Source: Komagataeibacter medellinensis NBRC 3288 (lineage in GTDB: Bacteria > Pseudomonadota > Alphaproteobacteria > Acetobacterales > Acetobacteraceae). Taken from it: a stretch of DNA of 64,000 nt. Positions 46,979 through 56,948 of the stretch are shown in pieces. Made by a program: the position numbers and the translations under genes. Below the pieces are notes generated by a model. It was not told where the DNA came from. It was given only the letters and a program-made list of their open reading frames with translations, and searched no databases. The stretch's first letter is position 1; each line of letters opens with the position of its first letter. The DNA lies in assembly GCF_000182745.2 (NCBI RefSeq), contig NC_016027.1:127001-191000 (forward strand), in the 5' to 3' direction.

Positions 46979-49715
46979 CCGCACGGGTGCGCGTAGCATG
47001 CGGGCCACGCTGCGACTGCAGTTCCGTGGCGGCATGACGCTGGATGGGGCCTGCGCGCTGGTGCCGCAGTTTGCCCGCATGGGGATAAGCCACCTTTATG
47101 CCTCGCCACTGTGTGCTGCCCGCCCCGGTTCCACCCATGGGTACGATACGATTGCCTATGACCGTATCGACCCCGAACTGGGGGGAGAGGCCGCACTGCT
47201 GCGGCTGACGGACAGGCTGCATGCCCATGGCATGGGGTTGATCCTCGATATCGTACCCAATCATATGGCGGTTGATGCGGGCAATGCCTGGTGGCTCGAT
47301 GTGCTGGCATGGGGGCGGGCCTCGGCGCATGCCAACTGGTTCGATATCGAGTGGCATGCTCCCGATCCTGAACTGCATGGCAAGGTGCTGCTGCCGTTCC
47401 TTGACCGGCCGGTTGAGGACGCGATAACGGCGGGACTGCTCTACCTGCGCCATGATGAGGATAGCGGGCTGTTTTTTATCCATCATCATGAACACCGCTT
47501 TCCGTTGTGCCCGGCAGGCTACGCGGGCCTGCTGGCGAAAGTGCATGCACCTGCGCCGCTGCTGGTGGCATGGACGCGGGTTGCCATGCGCGCAGGCCCC
47601 TGTGCCGAAGTGGATGCGGCTCTTGCTGCCCTGCGCCAGTGGGCTGGCACGGATGAGGGGACGCAGGCGATGTGCCGCCTTGCCACCCTTCATGATGCGA
47701 CCAACGTGTCCGGTCGCAGACAGTTGGAGGAACTGCTGGCGGCGCAGGCGTGGCAGCCCGCCTTCTGGCGGGAAGCGGCAACGCGCATTAACTGGCGGCG
47801 GTTCTTTGACATTACCGGGCTGGTGGGCGTGTGCGTGGAGCGTGAGGAAGTGTTCGAAGCAGTGCATGCCTACGTGTTCTCACTCTATCAGCGCGGGGTG
47901 GTAGACGGGCTGCGTGTGGACCATGTCGATGGGCTGGATGCGCCTGCCGCCTACTGCCAGCGCCTGCGCGAACGGCTGGATATTCTGGGTCCGCTGCGCC
48001 CCGAACGTGCGCGGCCCGGCGGTACGGTTTATGTGGAGAAGATACTGGTGGCAGGCGAAAGTCTGCCCACCGCGTGGCCGGTGGATGGCACGACCGGCTA
48101 TGACTTCATGGACCAGGTTGGCGCGGTCCTGCACGATGGCGCGGGGGCTGTAGTGCTAGACAGGCTCTGGGCCACCTGCGGCCCGGATGCGCAGCCCCTT
48201 GACCCGATTGTAAAGACTGCCCGCGCCCAATTGCTTGAACACACTTTTTGCGCCGAGTTTACGCACCTGTCCTTCCTACTGGAGCGTGTTCTGTGCGGCA
48301 CGGCCGCAGCCTGCGCCCTACATGGGCTGCATGATGCCCTGTGTAACCTGCTGGTGCAGTTCCATCCCTACCGTACCTATTTTGGGGATGAGGCCATGCA
48401 GGACCATACGGCGGGGTGTGCGGCATTGCAGCAGGCGGAAAGAGCGGCCTGTGCTTTCCTTGCAAACGGGCAGCATGCCGTCATGTCCGATATGGTGCGG
48501 TTTCTGGAAGCCCGTCCCGAACAGGCTCCGCCGGTTGCGGTGCGCCACCTCCAGCTTGCCTTTGAGCATCTGACCGCGCCACTCGCTGCTAAATCATTGG
48601 AAGATACGGCTTTCTACCGCTATGGCCGCCTGCTGTCACGTAACGAGGTGGGATCGGACCCGCAACATCTGGCCCTGCCGGTTGCGGCCTTTCATGCGGC
48701 TTGTGCCGAGCGCGCGGCCAGCTACCCCCATGCGCTGCTGGCCACCGCTACCCATGACCACAAACGTGGCGAGGATGCCCGTGCCCGTCTGACGATCATC
48801 AGCGAGGCGGCCGAGGAGTGGGAAGCCCTGGTGCAAGGCTGGTTTGCCCATAATGGTGCGGGGCAGGGTTGCGGGCCTGACCGGATTGATGAACTCATGC
48901 TCTATCAGACGCTGGTGGGTGCATGGCCCCTGTTGCCATTTGGCGATGAAGCGGCGCGGGCGCGTTTTGTCCAGCGTATTACGCAATGGCAGACCAAGGC
49001 GCTGCGGGAAGCCAAGCGCCATACCGGCTGGACCCGGCCTGATGAGGCGTATGAGACGGCCTGCACCCGCTTTGTCGAACGCTTGCTGGACCCTGCGCGC
49101 TCCACTGTGTTCCTGCGCCAGCTTGAAGGGTTTGTCACCCGCATTGCCCCCGCCGGTGCGCTGAACGGACTGGCGCAGACCCTGCTGCGGTTATGTGTGC
49201 CGGGCGTGCCGGACCTGTACCAGGGGTGTGATCTGTGGGATTTCAGCCTGGTGGATCCCGATAACCGTAGCGCGGTGGATTTTGCCCATCGCGCCACCCT
49301 GCTTGAACAGGCAACCGGTTTTGCCAGTGCTGCCGCCACATGGCGCACGGGCCGGATCAAGCAGGACATGATCCGCCGCATCCTGTCTTTCCGCCAGCAT
49401 TATCCGGGCCTGTTCGCATCGGGTAATTATGTGCCTGTTGTCATTGGCGGGGCGGATCAGGCGCATGCCATCGCCTTCCTGCGTCAGCATGACGGGATGA
49501 GCCTGCTGGTTGTAGCTCCCCGCCTGCCGCTTGGCCTGCGGGTGGACGCGGATACGCTGGCGCTGGGGCATACGCCGGACATCTCGATCGAACTTCCAGC
49601 CCTGTCCGGCCCATGGCACAGTCTGCTGGGCGATGTCCCGCCCTGCGTGCATGCGCCCTTCGTGCGGGGCGGGGTGCCCATCGCCTGTCTTGTGCATGAT
49701 CCTCGCATAGCCTGA
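46965..49715 (+). CDS. treY: Maltooligosyltrehalose synthase
   Basis: The 916-residue GH13 enzyme converts the reducing end of maltodextrins to a trehalose unit. It starts with RATLRLQFRGGMTLDGA and shows SHLYASPLCAARPGSTHGYD, IVPNHMAVD, GLRVDHVDGLDAPAAYC, YVEKILVAGESLP and the late block TATHDHKRGEDARARL. It overlaps malQ by 14 bases; a run of G precedes the ATG at 46965, and 46971 is an alternative. It is the last operon gene and is followed by a strong hairpin. Confidence 0.92.
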   Translation: MAMNSRTGARSMRATLRLQFRGGMTLDGACALVPQFARMGISHLYASPLCAARPGSTHGYDTIAYDRIDPELGGEAALLRLTDRLHAHGMGLILDIVPNHMAVDAGNAWWLDVLAWGRASAHANWFDIEWHAPDPELHGKVLLPFLDRPVEDAITAGLLYLRHDEDSGLFFIHHHEHRFPLCPAGYAGLLAKVHAPAPLLVAWTRVAMRAGPCAEVDAALAALRQWAGTDEGTQAMCRLATLHDATNVSGRRQLEELLAAQAWQPAFWREAATRINWRRFFDITGLVGVCVEREEVFEAVHAYVFSLYQRGVVDGLRVDHVDGLDAPAAYCQRLRERLDILGPLRPERARPGGTVYVEKILVAGESLPTAWPVDGTTGYDFMDQVGAVLHDGAGAVVLDRLWATCGPDAQPLDPIVKTARAQLLEHTFCAEFTHLSFLLERVLCGTAAACALHGLHDALCNLLVQFHPYRTYFGDEAMQDHTAGCAALQQAERAACAFLANGQHAVMSDMVRFLEARPEQAPPVAVRHLQLAFEHLTAPLAAKSLEDTAFYRYGRLLSRNEVGSDPQHLALPVAAFHAACAERAASYPHALLATATHDHKRGEDARARLTIISEAAEEWEALVQGWFAHNGAGQGCGPDRIDELMLYQTLVGAWPLLPFGDEAARARFVQRITQWQTKALREAKRHTGWTRPDEAYETACTRFVERLLDPARSTVFLRQLEGFVTRIAPAGALNGLAQTLLRLCVPGVPDLYQGCDLWDFSLVDPDNRSAVDFAHRATLLEQATGFASAAATWRTGRIKQDMIRRILSFRQHYPGLFASGNYVPVVIGGADQAHAIAFLRQHDGMSLLVVAPRLPLGLRVDADTLALGHTPDISIELPALSGPWHSLLGDVPPCVHAPFVRGGVPIACLVHDPRIA

Positions 49716-50236
49716 GTGGACCTTTCAGGTACCGCCTTCCCGAAAAAGGCGGTACCTGGACCAATATATCCCACCTGGAAATACTGCGGTCCAGCATGCC
49801 CGTATGCAGCACATCAGGCTACGGTCTCTGCCCGAAGTATGATTGGGTACGGAGGATGGGTTGTCATCTGTCACGGTGGTGACGGGCAGGCCGTCATCAT
49901 CAATCAGCACGGGGTGGTGACGTGCACACCCTGCCATTACCACCATGCTGCCAAGGAGCAAGGCTGCATGTCCGTACCATGCCGGGTTTCCATATCCTGT
50001 GGGTTATGAACCATTTTGGTGGTTGGCAGGGTAGGGGAATTATTAATAATGGAATTCCTCATGTTCTGGGATCGGATGTCAGTTCCTTTTTTTCTGTCAC
50101 ACTATCGGGAAAATGTAAGGATATGGCTGAACCTGTGCTATAATAAGGCGTTGGATGCAGGTGGCACGCCCCACCGCATACCGGCATGCCTCGTGACAGT
50201 TCCAGTGCCCACCATGCTCATGCAAGGGAGATGGAC
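49716..50236. other. Gap with a possible small lipoprotein frame on the minus strand
   Basis: Apart from the hairpin, this 521-base stretch holds no firm gene. On the minus strand, 49725-49961 reads MLLGSMVVMAGCARHHPVL, a lipobox-like start, followed by DDDGLPVTTVTDD. The later part (RACWTAVFPGGIYW) looks unconvincing, its end runs into the treY hairpin, and the only starts are internal. It may be a decayed lipoprotein. Positions 50000-50140 are AT-richer and featureless. Confidence 0.25.
49726..49758. terminator. Strong hairpin after treY
   Basis: A perfect 13-base stem (CAGGTACCGCCTT and its complement) surrounds a seven-base loop, ten bases after the treY stop. It lacks a long T-run but is the clear end of the operon. 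Confidence 0.65.
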
Positions 50237-50467
50237 ATGACGAAGTCAGATACACAATTGAACAATCAGGAACTTGAACTACGGGCTATCAGCCTGTGGA
50301 GCAAGCAGCATCCCGACCGGCCATGGCGGCGGCTAAGCAACCTGCACCGTTACCATAATACGGCACACCCCATGCAGGGCATTCCTGCCTTCCCCGAGGA
50401 GCAGGAGCAGTTCCGTTTCCTTGCCTCCCACGCACTTAGTCTGACACAGGGAAAAAGTTGTCGTTGA
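50237..50467 (+). CDS. Small hypothetical protein
   Basis: The 76-residue, charged, soluble product (ELELRAISLWSKQHPDRPWRR, then FPEEQEQFRFLASHALSL) has no signal or membrane segment. An AAGGGAGATGGA ribosome site precedes the ATG. I do not recognise a family. It stands alone between the trehalose operon and a decayed glycosyltransferase-like gene. Confidence 0.5.
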   Translation: MTKSDTQLNNQELELRAISLWSKQHPDRPWRRLSNLHRYHNTAHPMQGIPAFPEEQEQFRFLASHALSLTQGKSCR

Positions 50468-50627
50468 ACAGGCACGGCTCCGTGCCACGCACCAGTCCAG
50501 CAGCATGCACCAGGGCGGGGCAGTATATATGTCCCGCCCTGTCGCGTCTATCTGCTTATGTGTCGCACAAGCCGTACAAGACGGGACAGGGTAAGGGCCA
50601 TTCACGCGTAAAAACAGGAGTCGCGCC

Positions 50628-51440
50628 ATGCTCAAGGCAGGCACGACACAGGCAGAAGTGGATTTTTTTGATTCCGACTTCTGCCAGCATCAGAGTTTCT
50701 GGAAAAAGCGCAAAGTATTGTTTCTGACAGACATGCTGTTTGATCTCCATAACAGGACGTTTGCCAGGCAGGCCAGGCGCGTTACACAGGAATGTCCGCT
50801 GCATCGTATCCTTGTTGTATCCGTCCATGTGCCCAGAAGGGAGCGGAAGCTGCGTCATGTGTTCAACCGGCTCAGTCTGACGCGGTACAAGGTCGATTTT
50901 CAGGCTGCCGACATGGGGAGCAGGGGGAAATTCGGTAACATCAACGCGGTAATCTCGCAGGTAAACCTGAAACAGTATGACTGGGTCACGGTTGCCGATG
51001 ATGACGTGGCTCTGCCTGCGCACTTTCTGGATACATTCATATTCCTGTCCGAGGTCATGGATCTTACGATCTCACAGCTCCCGCATAAGTATCGTTCCCA
51101 TGCGTCCTTTACCGTCAATTACCTCAAGTGAGACAGCCTTGGCCGCGTTCCACTGCGCTGCAATTGCTTATTATCTTTCCTTTTCCTGAGTTGCGATGGG
51201 CATGGGGAACCGATACCCTGTTCTGAAATGAAGCCCGCAAGAACAACCACAATGTCGGTATTATGGATTACACGACCGGGGAGCACCTCAACCGGCGATG
51301 CAGGATTATCCCAGCCGCGAAGCCAAGGCGGAAACCCGCGTCCTCCTGTCCCGCCATGCCCTGCAGTCCGACAGGCGGGATCTGTTTCACAAGACCGAAA
51401 TCCTGTGGCACATAAACGTAAAGCTACCTGAATTACGATG
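50628..51440 (+). pseudogene. Decayed glycosyltransferase-like gene (DDD motif)
   Basis: The first frame (50628-51131) encodes KKRKVLFLTDMLFDLHN, RGKFGNINAVISQVNLKQYDWVTVADDDVALP and LPHKYRSHASFTVNYLK, then stops. The likely continuation lies downstream in other frames, with FPFPELRWAWGTDTLF and ARKNNHNVGIMDYTTGEHLN, then YPSREAKAETRVLL. A buried Asp triad before a LRWAWG-type block fits DUF707-like glycosyltransferase proteins. At least one frameshift and an in-frame TGA break it. Confidence 0.6.
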
Positions 51441-51774
51441 TGCGCCGTTAAGGCCCGGATGGATGCTCTCCGTGGTGCATGGCGCAGTTTCAATGCCGTA
51501 ATCCATGCTTGTAATGAATATAAGAAAAATCGATATAAAATTAAATGATATATCTTATTTATATAAAAATTAAATATAGAAACCAAATACAGCCCGCACG
51601 GACCCGTAGCAGAAGGCTAGGGTATTTTATTGCATATCTGCCCGGCTTCAGCGCCTCTGCGCTTGCCTGTCCATCTCTGCGATAAATCCGGCCACCTGTC
51701 TGAAATGGCAAATGTCCCAGCCACATTTACCTTGCAGATGGCCAGAACTGAGCAGTCGGGACGGAACGGGAAAG
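51441..51774 (+). other. Gap upstream of the mechanosensitive channel gene
   Basis: An AT-rich block at 51505-51580 probably contains a promoter; no gene or clear operator is seen. In-frame starts of the channel gene exist from 51712. Confidence 0.3.
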
Positions 51775-54243
51775 ATGCGATACCATACGGATACCTGCCA
51801 CCACGGGATGGGGCAGGATTCCCTGCCTGTCGGGGTCAGGCCAGCCGGGGCACCCAGCAGGTGGCGCGGGATCGTATGGGTATTGCTGGGGCTATGGGTG
51901 CTGGTAGGGACCCGTGCCGGGTATGCCGCCGATACGGCGCCGGCCGGCATGACGCGTGAACAGGCCCAGCAGGTACTTGATGTTCTGAACGATCCTGCAA
52001 AACGTGCTGCTTTTCAGAATACGCTTTCCGCAATCGCATCCGGGTTGCCCACGGCGCAATCTGCGCCGCAACCTGCGCCCGTACCTGTATCCACGCCGAA
52101 GGCGGCCTCCGTATCCGCCCAACCTGACACGTTGAGCAGTGATATCGTGCAGGATGCATCCTCCCTGCGTGGCACGCTGATCATCCAGGCACAGCATTTT
52201 GTGGCCCTGTTTGGTGATCTGGTCTTTGTCGTGCACTGGACGCACACGATCTTTGCCGATCCTGATTCCCGCATCATCTTGCTTGATGCCGTAGGGCGGG
52301 CCACCCTTATCCTGCTGCTGGCGCTGGCAGCGGAACATGGCTGTTCGCTGCTGTTGCGCAGGCCGCTGCTCAAGATTACGGCCCGCGCTATCGCGACCGA
52401 GCAGCGCCTGAGCCTGCATGCCCCGCCGCCGCAGGCCGTGCCACCCACCCCCACCCCGGATGCACCAGGCGGTGATGATACGACCGTCCTGCAGGCCCGG
52501 CAGGATGACATGCAGGCCCAGCACGCCACCTTGCGCCTGCTGGCCCGGGTGCCCTATTCGCTGCTGCACCTGCTGATCAAGCTGCTGCCCGTAGGGCTGT
52601 TCTTTGCCTTGGGCACCAGCTTTGCCTACCTGCTTACAACAACCCAGCAGGCCCGGGCGGTCACGATCACACTGGCCAATGCCTATGTGGTCGCGCGCGT
52701 GGTCTACCTGCTGATGGAGACACTGTTCGTTCCCCGCTCTCCCGCTATCCGCCTGTGCAGCGCCAGTAACCAGACCGCGTTCATGGTCACGCACTGGCTG
52801 AACTTTCTTGTTGCGGCCCCTTCGGTTGTGGTCTGTCTCTCCACGCTGGGGGGGGTGTTTGACATGCCCGCGCGCGGAACCGAGGCAATCATCCGTAGCG
52901 TGGTGCTGGTCGAGCATGTGCTTATCGCCATCTTTACGTGGCGCATGCGTAACCATGTGGCAACCGCGCTCCAGCCCCCGGCGCGACTGCTTGCGCAACC
53001 CTTCTGGATGTTCGTGGGGCGACTGGTCCATCTGTGGTGGGTGCCCGCCATGTTCTTCAATTTCGCGCTGTGGCTGATATGGGCGACGCATATCAGTGGG
53101 GGTTATGCGTGGATCATCCGTACCGTCATCCTGACAACGGCGGTGGTCATCCTCTCGCGTGTTGTCTCGGTTGTAGTCTACAATCTGCAGAACCGGCTTT
53201 TCCATATCTCCCCCGCGCTGGAAGCTCGCTATCCCGGCCTGCAGGCACGGGTGGATTATTATTATCCGGTCTCGCGCAGGATCCTGTCGTTTCTCATGTT
53301 CTTCGCCACTGCCGTTATCTTTCTGCAGGCGCTTGGACTGCCAGCCATCTATTTCTTGCTTCATAGCAAACTGGGGCAGAAGATCATCGGGGTGATCGGC
53401 TCCGTCCTGGTTGCCTACACAGTAGCCGTGATTACGTGGGAGGCGGCAAATGCGGGCCTGCAGGGACAGATTGCGCGTTTTGAAAACTCATCGCAGACGG
53501 GGCGCGCCAGCAGGCTGCGTACAGTGCTGCCCATCATCAAGACCGTGCTGCTTGCACTGATCATCATCATTGTCGCGGTGACCACCTTATCGCAGATCGG
53601 TATCAACGTGGCCCCTCTGCTTACGGGTGCGGGCATCATGGGTGCGGCCATCGCCTTTGGCGCGCAGAGTCTGGTCAAGGACTTCATTACCGGCTTTTTC
53701 ATGCTGGTTGAAAATGCCATTCAGGTCGGGGACTGGGTTACGGCGGGCGGCGTGTCGGGCACGGTGGAGCACCTGTCCATCCGCACGCTGCGGTTGCGTT
53801 CGATCAATGGCGACCTACATATCATTCCGTTCTCGGAAGTGTCGTCCATTGCCAATACATCGCGCGATTACAATCTGGTGGTGGTCGATTTCATGATCGA
53901 TCTGGGACAGGACACGCAGCAACTCAGCGCGATCTTGCATGAAGAACTGGAAGAGCTACGCAAGGAGCCGCGTTTTGCCCATCTTGTGCTCTCGGAGTTC
54001 AAATTTCTGGGCATCGAGCAGGCGGACGGCAACGGGGCACGTTTCCTTGGTTCGATCCGCACATCGCCCGGGGCCAAATGGACGGTCTACCGCGCCTATT
54101 ACAGTAGACTTGCCGTGCGCATGAACAGCGAGGGAATCAAATTCCCCATTCCCAGTTTTCTCAACCTGCTGGATAACCCCGATGGCGACAGGGGCCTGAA
54201 GGTAACGCTGTCAGATGTCAGGCCCCCCACGCCACAGGCGTAA
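51775..54243 (+). CDS. Large MscS-family mechanosensitive ion channel
   Basis: The 822-residue inner-membrane protein has a signal-like segment (GIVWVLLGLWVLVGTRAGYAAD), a long periplasmic/linker part and about nine hydrophobic segments. The MscS core follows: APLLTGAGIMGAAIAFGAQSLVKDFITGFFMLVENAIQVGDWV, then SGTVEHLSIRTLRLRSINGDLHIIPFSEV. It opens under membrane tension to release solutes on osmotic downshock, which fits a trehalose-making cell. The ATG at 51775 follows CGGGAAAG; 51712 and 51808 are alternatives. It resembles YnaI/YbdG-type multi-helix channels more than the small MscS. Confidence 0.88.
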   Translation: MRYHTDTCHHGMGQDSLPVGVRPAGAPSRWRGIVWVLLGLWVLVGTRAGYAADTAPAGMTREQAQQVLDVLNDPAKRAAFQNTLSAIASGLPTAQSAPQPAPVPVSTPKAASVSAQPDTLSSDIVQDASSLRGTLIIQAQHFVALFGDLVFVVHWTHTIFADPDSRIILLDAVGRATLILLLALAAEHGCSLLLRRPLLKITARAIATEQRLSLHAPPPQAVPPTPTPDAPGGDDTTVLQARQDDMQAQHATLRLLARVPYSLLHLLIKLLPVGLFFALGTSFAYLLTTTQQARAVTITLANAYVVARVVYLLMETLFVPRSPAIRLCSASNQTAFMVTHWLNFLVAAPSVVVCLSTLGGVFDMPARGTEAIIRSVVLVEHVLIAIFTWRMRNHVATALQPPARLLAQPFWMFVGRLVHLWWVPAMFFNFALWLIWATHISGGYAWIIRTVILTTAVVILSRVVSVVVYNLQNRLFHISPALEARYPGLQARVDYYYPVSRRILSFLMFFATAVIFLQALGLPAIYFLLHSKLGQKIIGVIGSVLVAYTVAVITWEAANAGLQGQIARFENSSQTGRASRLRTVLPIIKTVLLALIIIIVAVTTLSQIGINVAPLLTGAGIMGAAIAFGAQSLVKDFITGFFMLVENAIQVGDWVTAGGVSGTVEHLSIRTLRLRSINGDLHIIPFSEVSSIANTSRDYNLVVVDFMIDLGQDTQQLSAILHEELEELRKEPRFAHLVLSEFKFLGIEQADGNGARFLGSIRTSPGAKWTVYRAYYSRLAVRMNSEGIKFPIPSFLNLLDNPDGDRGLKVTLSDVRPPTPQA

Positions 54244-54280
54244 GGGGCTGGCCGAAGTCTACACAGGCTAGAGCAGGCCC

Positions 54281-54304
54281 TGTTTGAATACGTGTATTCA
54301 AACA
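54281..54304. repeat. Perfect dyad between convergent genes
   Basis: Eleven-base arms, TGTTTGAATAC and its complement, flank two bases. It lies 38 bases after the channel stop and before the convergent gene at 54406. It may be a bidirectional terminator hairpin (low GC, no T-run) or a protein-binding site. Confidence 0.5.
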
Positions 54305-54405
54305 CATGAAGATGCCCGTAAGAACAACAAAATAAAGCATTATCACCTAACCGGTTTCGGTGGGAATGCTCTGGCGGGCATGGCCTTCTGCCTGATGGCG
54401 AGGCT

Positions 54406-54711
54406 TCAGGCCACGCGTACATCCACCTTGTGCAGACCCTTGGCGGCATGGGTATCGGGGTGGCCGGTATGGAAGGCTTCTCCGGGCAGGAGCTTTATGT
54501 CGGTCATGTCCGACAGGGGGAGTGTGCTCCACTCGCCCATGGGGGGAATACCCTTGGCATGGGCATCTTCGCCGCGATAGATCAGCACATGGGCCGTGCC
54601 GTCACTTTCCCCCAGCGCGTGGGGCGAACCGACATAATTCTTGCCATTGAAGGTAAAGCCGACAACGATTTTCTTCTCGATGGCTTCACGGAGTGTATTT
54701 GCAACTGACAT
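54406..54711 (-). CDS. Hypothetical protein (possible WYL-like barrel)
   Basis: The 101-residue product begins SVANTLREAIEKKIVVGFTFNGKNYVGSPHALGE and continues with GTAHVLIYRGED and WSTLPLSDMTDIKLLPGEAF. The pattern of a helix, short strands and a PHALG turn resembles the sensor part of WYL-type proteins, but there is no DNA-binding part and the similarity is weak. The ATG at 54711 is the biological start; the longer open frame upstream is IS630 debris. Confidence 0.6.
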   Translation of the reverse strand: MSVANTLREAIEKKIVVGFTFNGKNYVGSPHALGESDGTAHVLIYRGEDAHAKGIPPMGEWSTLPLSDMTDIKLLPGEAFHTGHPDTHAAKGLHKVDVRVA

Positions 54712-54849
54712 GGATGATTTCCATCTGGATAACAGGGGTTGCCGCATGTTATAACGGACTGTTCCCGTTATAGCCTGCTTGTCTGGATAAAGAACCCTGC
54801 CAGCCGGGCAGCGGCTGCAACACTGCCGTGCGTCAAAGTGTTGCAGTAT

Positions 54850-55416
54850 GTGCTGGCTGTGATCCAGCGCCTGGATCTGGCTCTTCTCATCAATGCATAA
54901 CGCCAGTGCATATTCAGTTGGTGCCACATATAGACCAACGATGTCGCGGACCTTCTTCACGAAAAATGGATTGCTCGACAGTTTGAAGGTCTCTGTTCGA
55001 TGCAACTGTAACCCGAACGCTGTCCAGATGCGATGGATTGTGGACGGCGCATGTTCCACGACCTACGCCATCGAACGCAGCGACTAATGCGTGGTATCGC
55101 GCAGGTTTTTTTTCGGTGTTTAGTGGATTGTTTCCGCGATCTTTTCATTGCCGATCAAGCGCGGTGTTCCCGGCCGGGGTTCATCGTAAAGCCCGTCCAG
55201 ACGGTCCACCACGAACCGTTGGCACCCTTTGTCGACGGTGTTGATGTCTGCGCCTATCAGGTCACGGATTGCCTTGTTTTCATGCTCATTGGTTGCGGCA
55301 AGGACAAGACGTACCCGCCGCGCAAATGACTGGCCCGTCTTGTGCGCCCGTGGCAGAGCTTCCAGTTTCTGATGTTTCAATACCATCAGTTTAATCGCTA
55401 CCGCCGTAAGTTCCAT
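54850..55416 (-). pseudogene. IS630-family transposase, 5' part with frameshifts
   Basis: From 55416 the frame reads LEALPRAHKTGQSFARRVRLVLAATNEHENKAI and GLYDEPRPGTPRLIGNEKIAETI. A second frame follows (CVRWRRSWNMRR region), then STIHRIWTAFGLQLHRTETFKLSSNPFF and LCIDEKSQIQALDHSQ with the first catalytic Asp. The C-terminal half is gone. This complements the C-terminal IS630 relic at 28439-29013 but belongs to a different site. Confidence 0.78.
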
Positions 55417-55466
55417 TCGATTACCCCTGTTAGCTTGATAATCGTATAAATTTATAGATCAGGATA

Positions 55467-56849
55467 CTAGAATAGCGTATCGTAAAGCAGCTTGAGGTTG
55501 AGCAGCACGATGACAAGCGCAACCAGCCATGAAAGCATGGCCATGAACCGGGAAATGGTAAACGCCCCCATCTTATGCCGGTCAGATACAAATATGACTA
55601 GCGGTATGACGGCAAAGGGAAGTTGCAGCGACAGGATAACCTGGCTGGCCAGCAGCAGTTCCCCCACGCCTCGGTTACCATAAAAGACGATCATGATGAT
55701 GACGGGCACGATGGCCAGTCCGCGCGTGAGCATCCGCCGCGCCCAGTGCGGAATCTGCAGGCGCAGGAACCCTTCCATGATAATCTGCCCGGCCAGCGTG
55801 CCGGTAATGGTGGAATTGGTGCCCGCAGCAAGCAGGGCAAGGGCGAATAGGGTGGACGCAATGCCCAGACCCAGTACGGGGGAGAGCAGGTGGTAGGCAT
55901 CTTCGATTTCGGCAACACCGTCATGGCCGTTGCCATGGAAAGCGGCCGCGGCCACGATCAGGATAGCGGCATTGATGAACAGCGCCAGCATCAGGGCGAT
56001 GGTACTGTCCCATGTTGCCCAGCGTATCGCCTCCCGTCGACCCGGCATGGTACGGTCATAGGCGCGTGTCTGCACGATGGAGGAATGCAGGTACAGATTA
56101 TGGGGCATAACGGTCGCCCCGATGATGCCGATGGCAATATAGAGCATCTGGCTGTTGGTGATGATTGCACTCGAAGGCAGGAAACCCCGCAGTACGGCGG
56201 CAACAGGCGGTTGCGCCGCCACGACCTGAACGGCAAAGCAGACGGCGATGACCGTAAGCAGCCCAATCACGAAGGCTTCCAGATAACGGAAGCCACGGTT
56301 CATGAGCAGTAGAACGATAAACGCATCAAGCGCCGAAATAAGGGTGCCTGCCAGCAAGGGCAGACCGAACAGTAACTGGAGCGCGACCGCCGTGCCAATG
56401 ACTTCAGCCAGGTCGCAAGCAATGATGGCCAATTCACATGCCAACCAGAGCACGATGTTGAGTGCTGGCGGAAAATGATCCCGGCATGCCTGAGCAAGGT
56501 CTCGTCCCGTGGCAATCCCCAGTCGGGCGGAAAGGGCCTGCAGTAGTATGGCCATAAAGTTGGACAGCATGATCACCGCCAGCAGCGTATAGCCAAACTG
56601 CGCGCCCCCCTGCAGGTCTGTAGCCCAGTTGCCCGGGTCCATATACCCGACCGATACCATGTATCCCGGCCCCACAAAGGCAAGGAACCGCCGTAGCCAC
56701 GAGGCACCGGGACCGGGTATCCGCACGCTTGCAAAAACCTCGGGCAGGCTGTTGCGTTCGGGATCCGCCGGGTTGGCAAAGCGCCATGCGGGGCGGGCGG
56801 AGGTAGGGGGTGTTCCGAGCGGTGTCATGGCATCAGTCAATCCGATCAT
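55467..56849 (-). CDS. mntH: Nramp-family Mn2+/Fe2+ transporter
   Basis: The 460-residue inner-membrane protein has about eleven helices. The metal site is clear: DPGN at residues 71-74 in helix 1 and MPHN at 248-251 in helix 6. It imports divalent metals with protons. The N-terminal 50 residues are a Pro-rich cytoplasmic extension. A putative MntR-like operator and a long hairpin lie just upstream. The IS630 relic follows its 3' end. Manganese import fits the peroxide-defence genes a few kilobases away. Confidence 0.92.
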   Translation of the reverse strand: MIGLTDAMTPLGTPPTSARPAWRFANPADPERNSLPEVFASVRIPGPGASWLRRFLAFVGPGYMVSVGYMDPGNWATDLQGGAQFGYTLLAVIMLSNFMAILLQALSARLGIATGRDLAQACRDHFPPALNIVLWLACELAIIACDLAEVIGTAVALQLLFGLPLLAGTLISALDAFIVLLLMNRGFRYLEAFVIGLLTVIAVCFAVQVVAAQPPVAAVLRGFLPSSAIITNSQMLYIAIGIIGATVMPHNLYLHSSIVQTRAYDRTMPGRREAIRWATWDSTIALMLALFINAAILIVAAAAFHGNGHDGVAEIEDAYHLLSPVLGLGIASTLFALALLAAGTNSTITGTLAGQIIMEGFLRLQIPHWARRMLTRGLAIVPVIIMIVFYGNRGVGELLLASQVILSLQLPFAVIPLVIFVSDRHKMGAFTISRFMAMLSWLVALVIVLLNLKLLYDTLF

Positions 56850-56854
56850 CCTGA

Positions 56855-56874
56855 AATATGCAATATGCTATATT
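56855..56874 (-). promoter_or_regulatory. Putative MntR-like operator upstream of mntH
   Basis: AATATGCAATATGCTATATT begins five bases before the mntH start. It contains GCTATATT facing a near-copy AATAT-GC with one base missing, resembling the alphaproteobacterial MntR dyad. No Mn riboswitch was recognised. The assignment is by resemblance only. Confidence 0.4.
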
Positions 56875-56903
56875 AAATTGCATGAGAGAATTTTATCAGC
56901 ATA

Positions 56904-56948
56904 GGCAATACATGCGCCATGCTGCCTGGATGGCAGGCATGTATTGCC
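56904..56948. repeat. Long imperfect hairpin upstream of mntH
   Basis: Outer arms GGCAATACATGC (56904-56915) and GCATGTATTGCC (56937-56948) pair perfectly. Inside, CTGCC pairs with GGCAG around a TGGAT loop, with a one-sided bulge. It precedes the mntH promoter region and could be a terminator of incoming transcription, a palindromic repeat or an IS scar. The stretch from 56950 to 57201 holds no recognised gene. Confidence 0.6.

Noticed and set aside
51892-53364. 490-codon open frame on the minus strand
   Set aside because: It is antisense to the MscS-family gene, rich in Gln, His, Arg and Gly as GC-rich shadows are, with no recognisable domain or ribosome site.
54712-55059. Long N-terminal extension of the 54406-54711 gene
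   Set aside because: The extension is IS630 transposase sequence that happens to be in frame.
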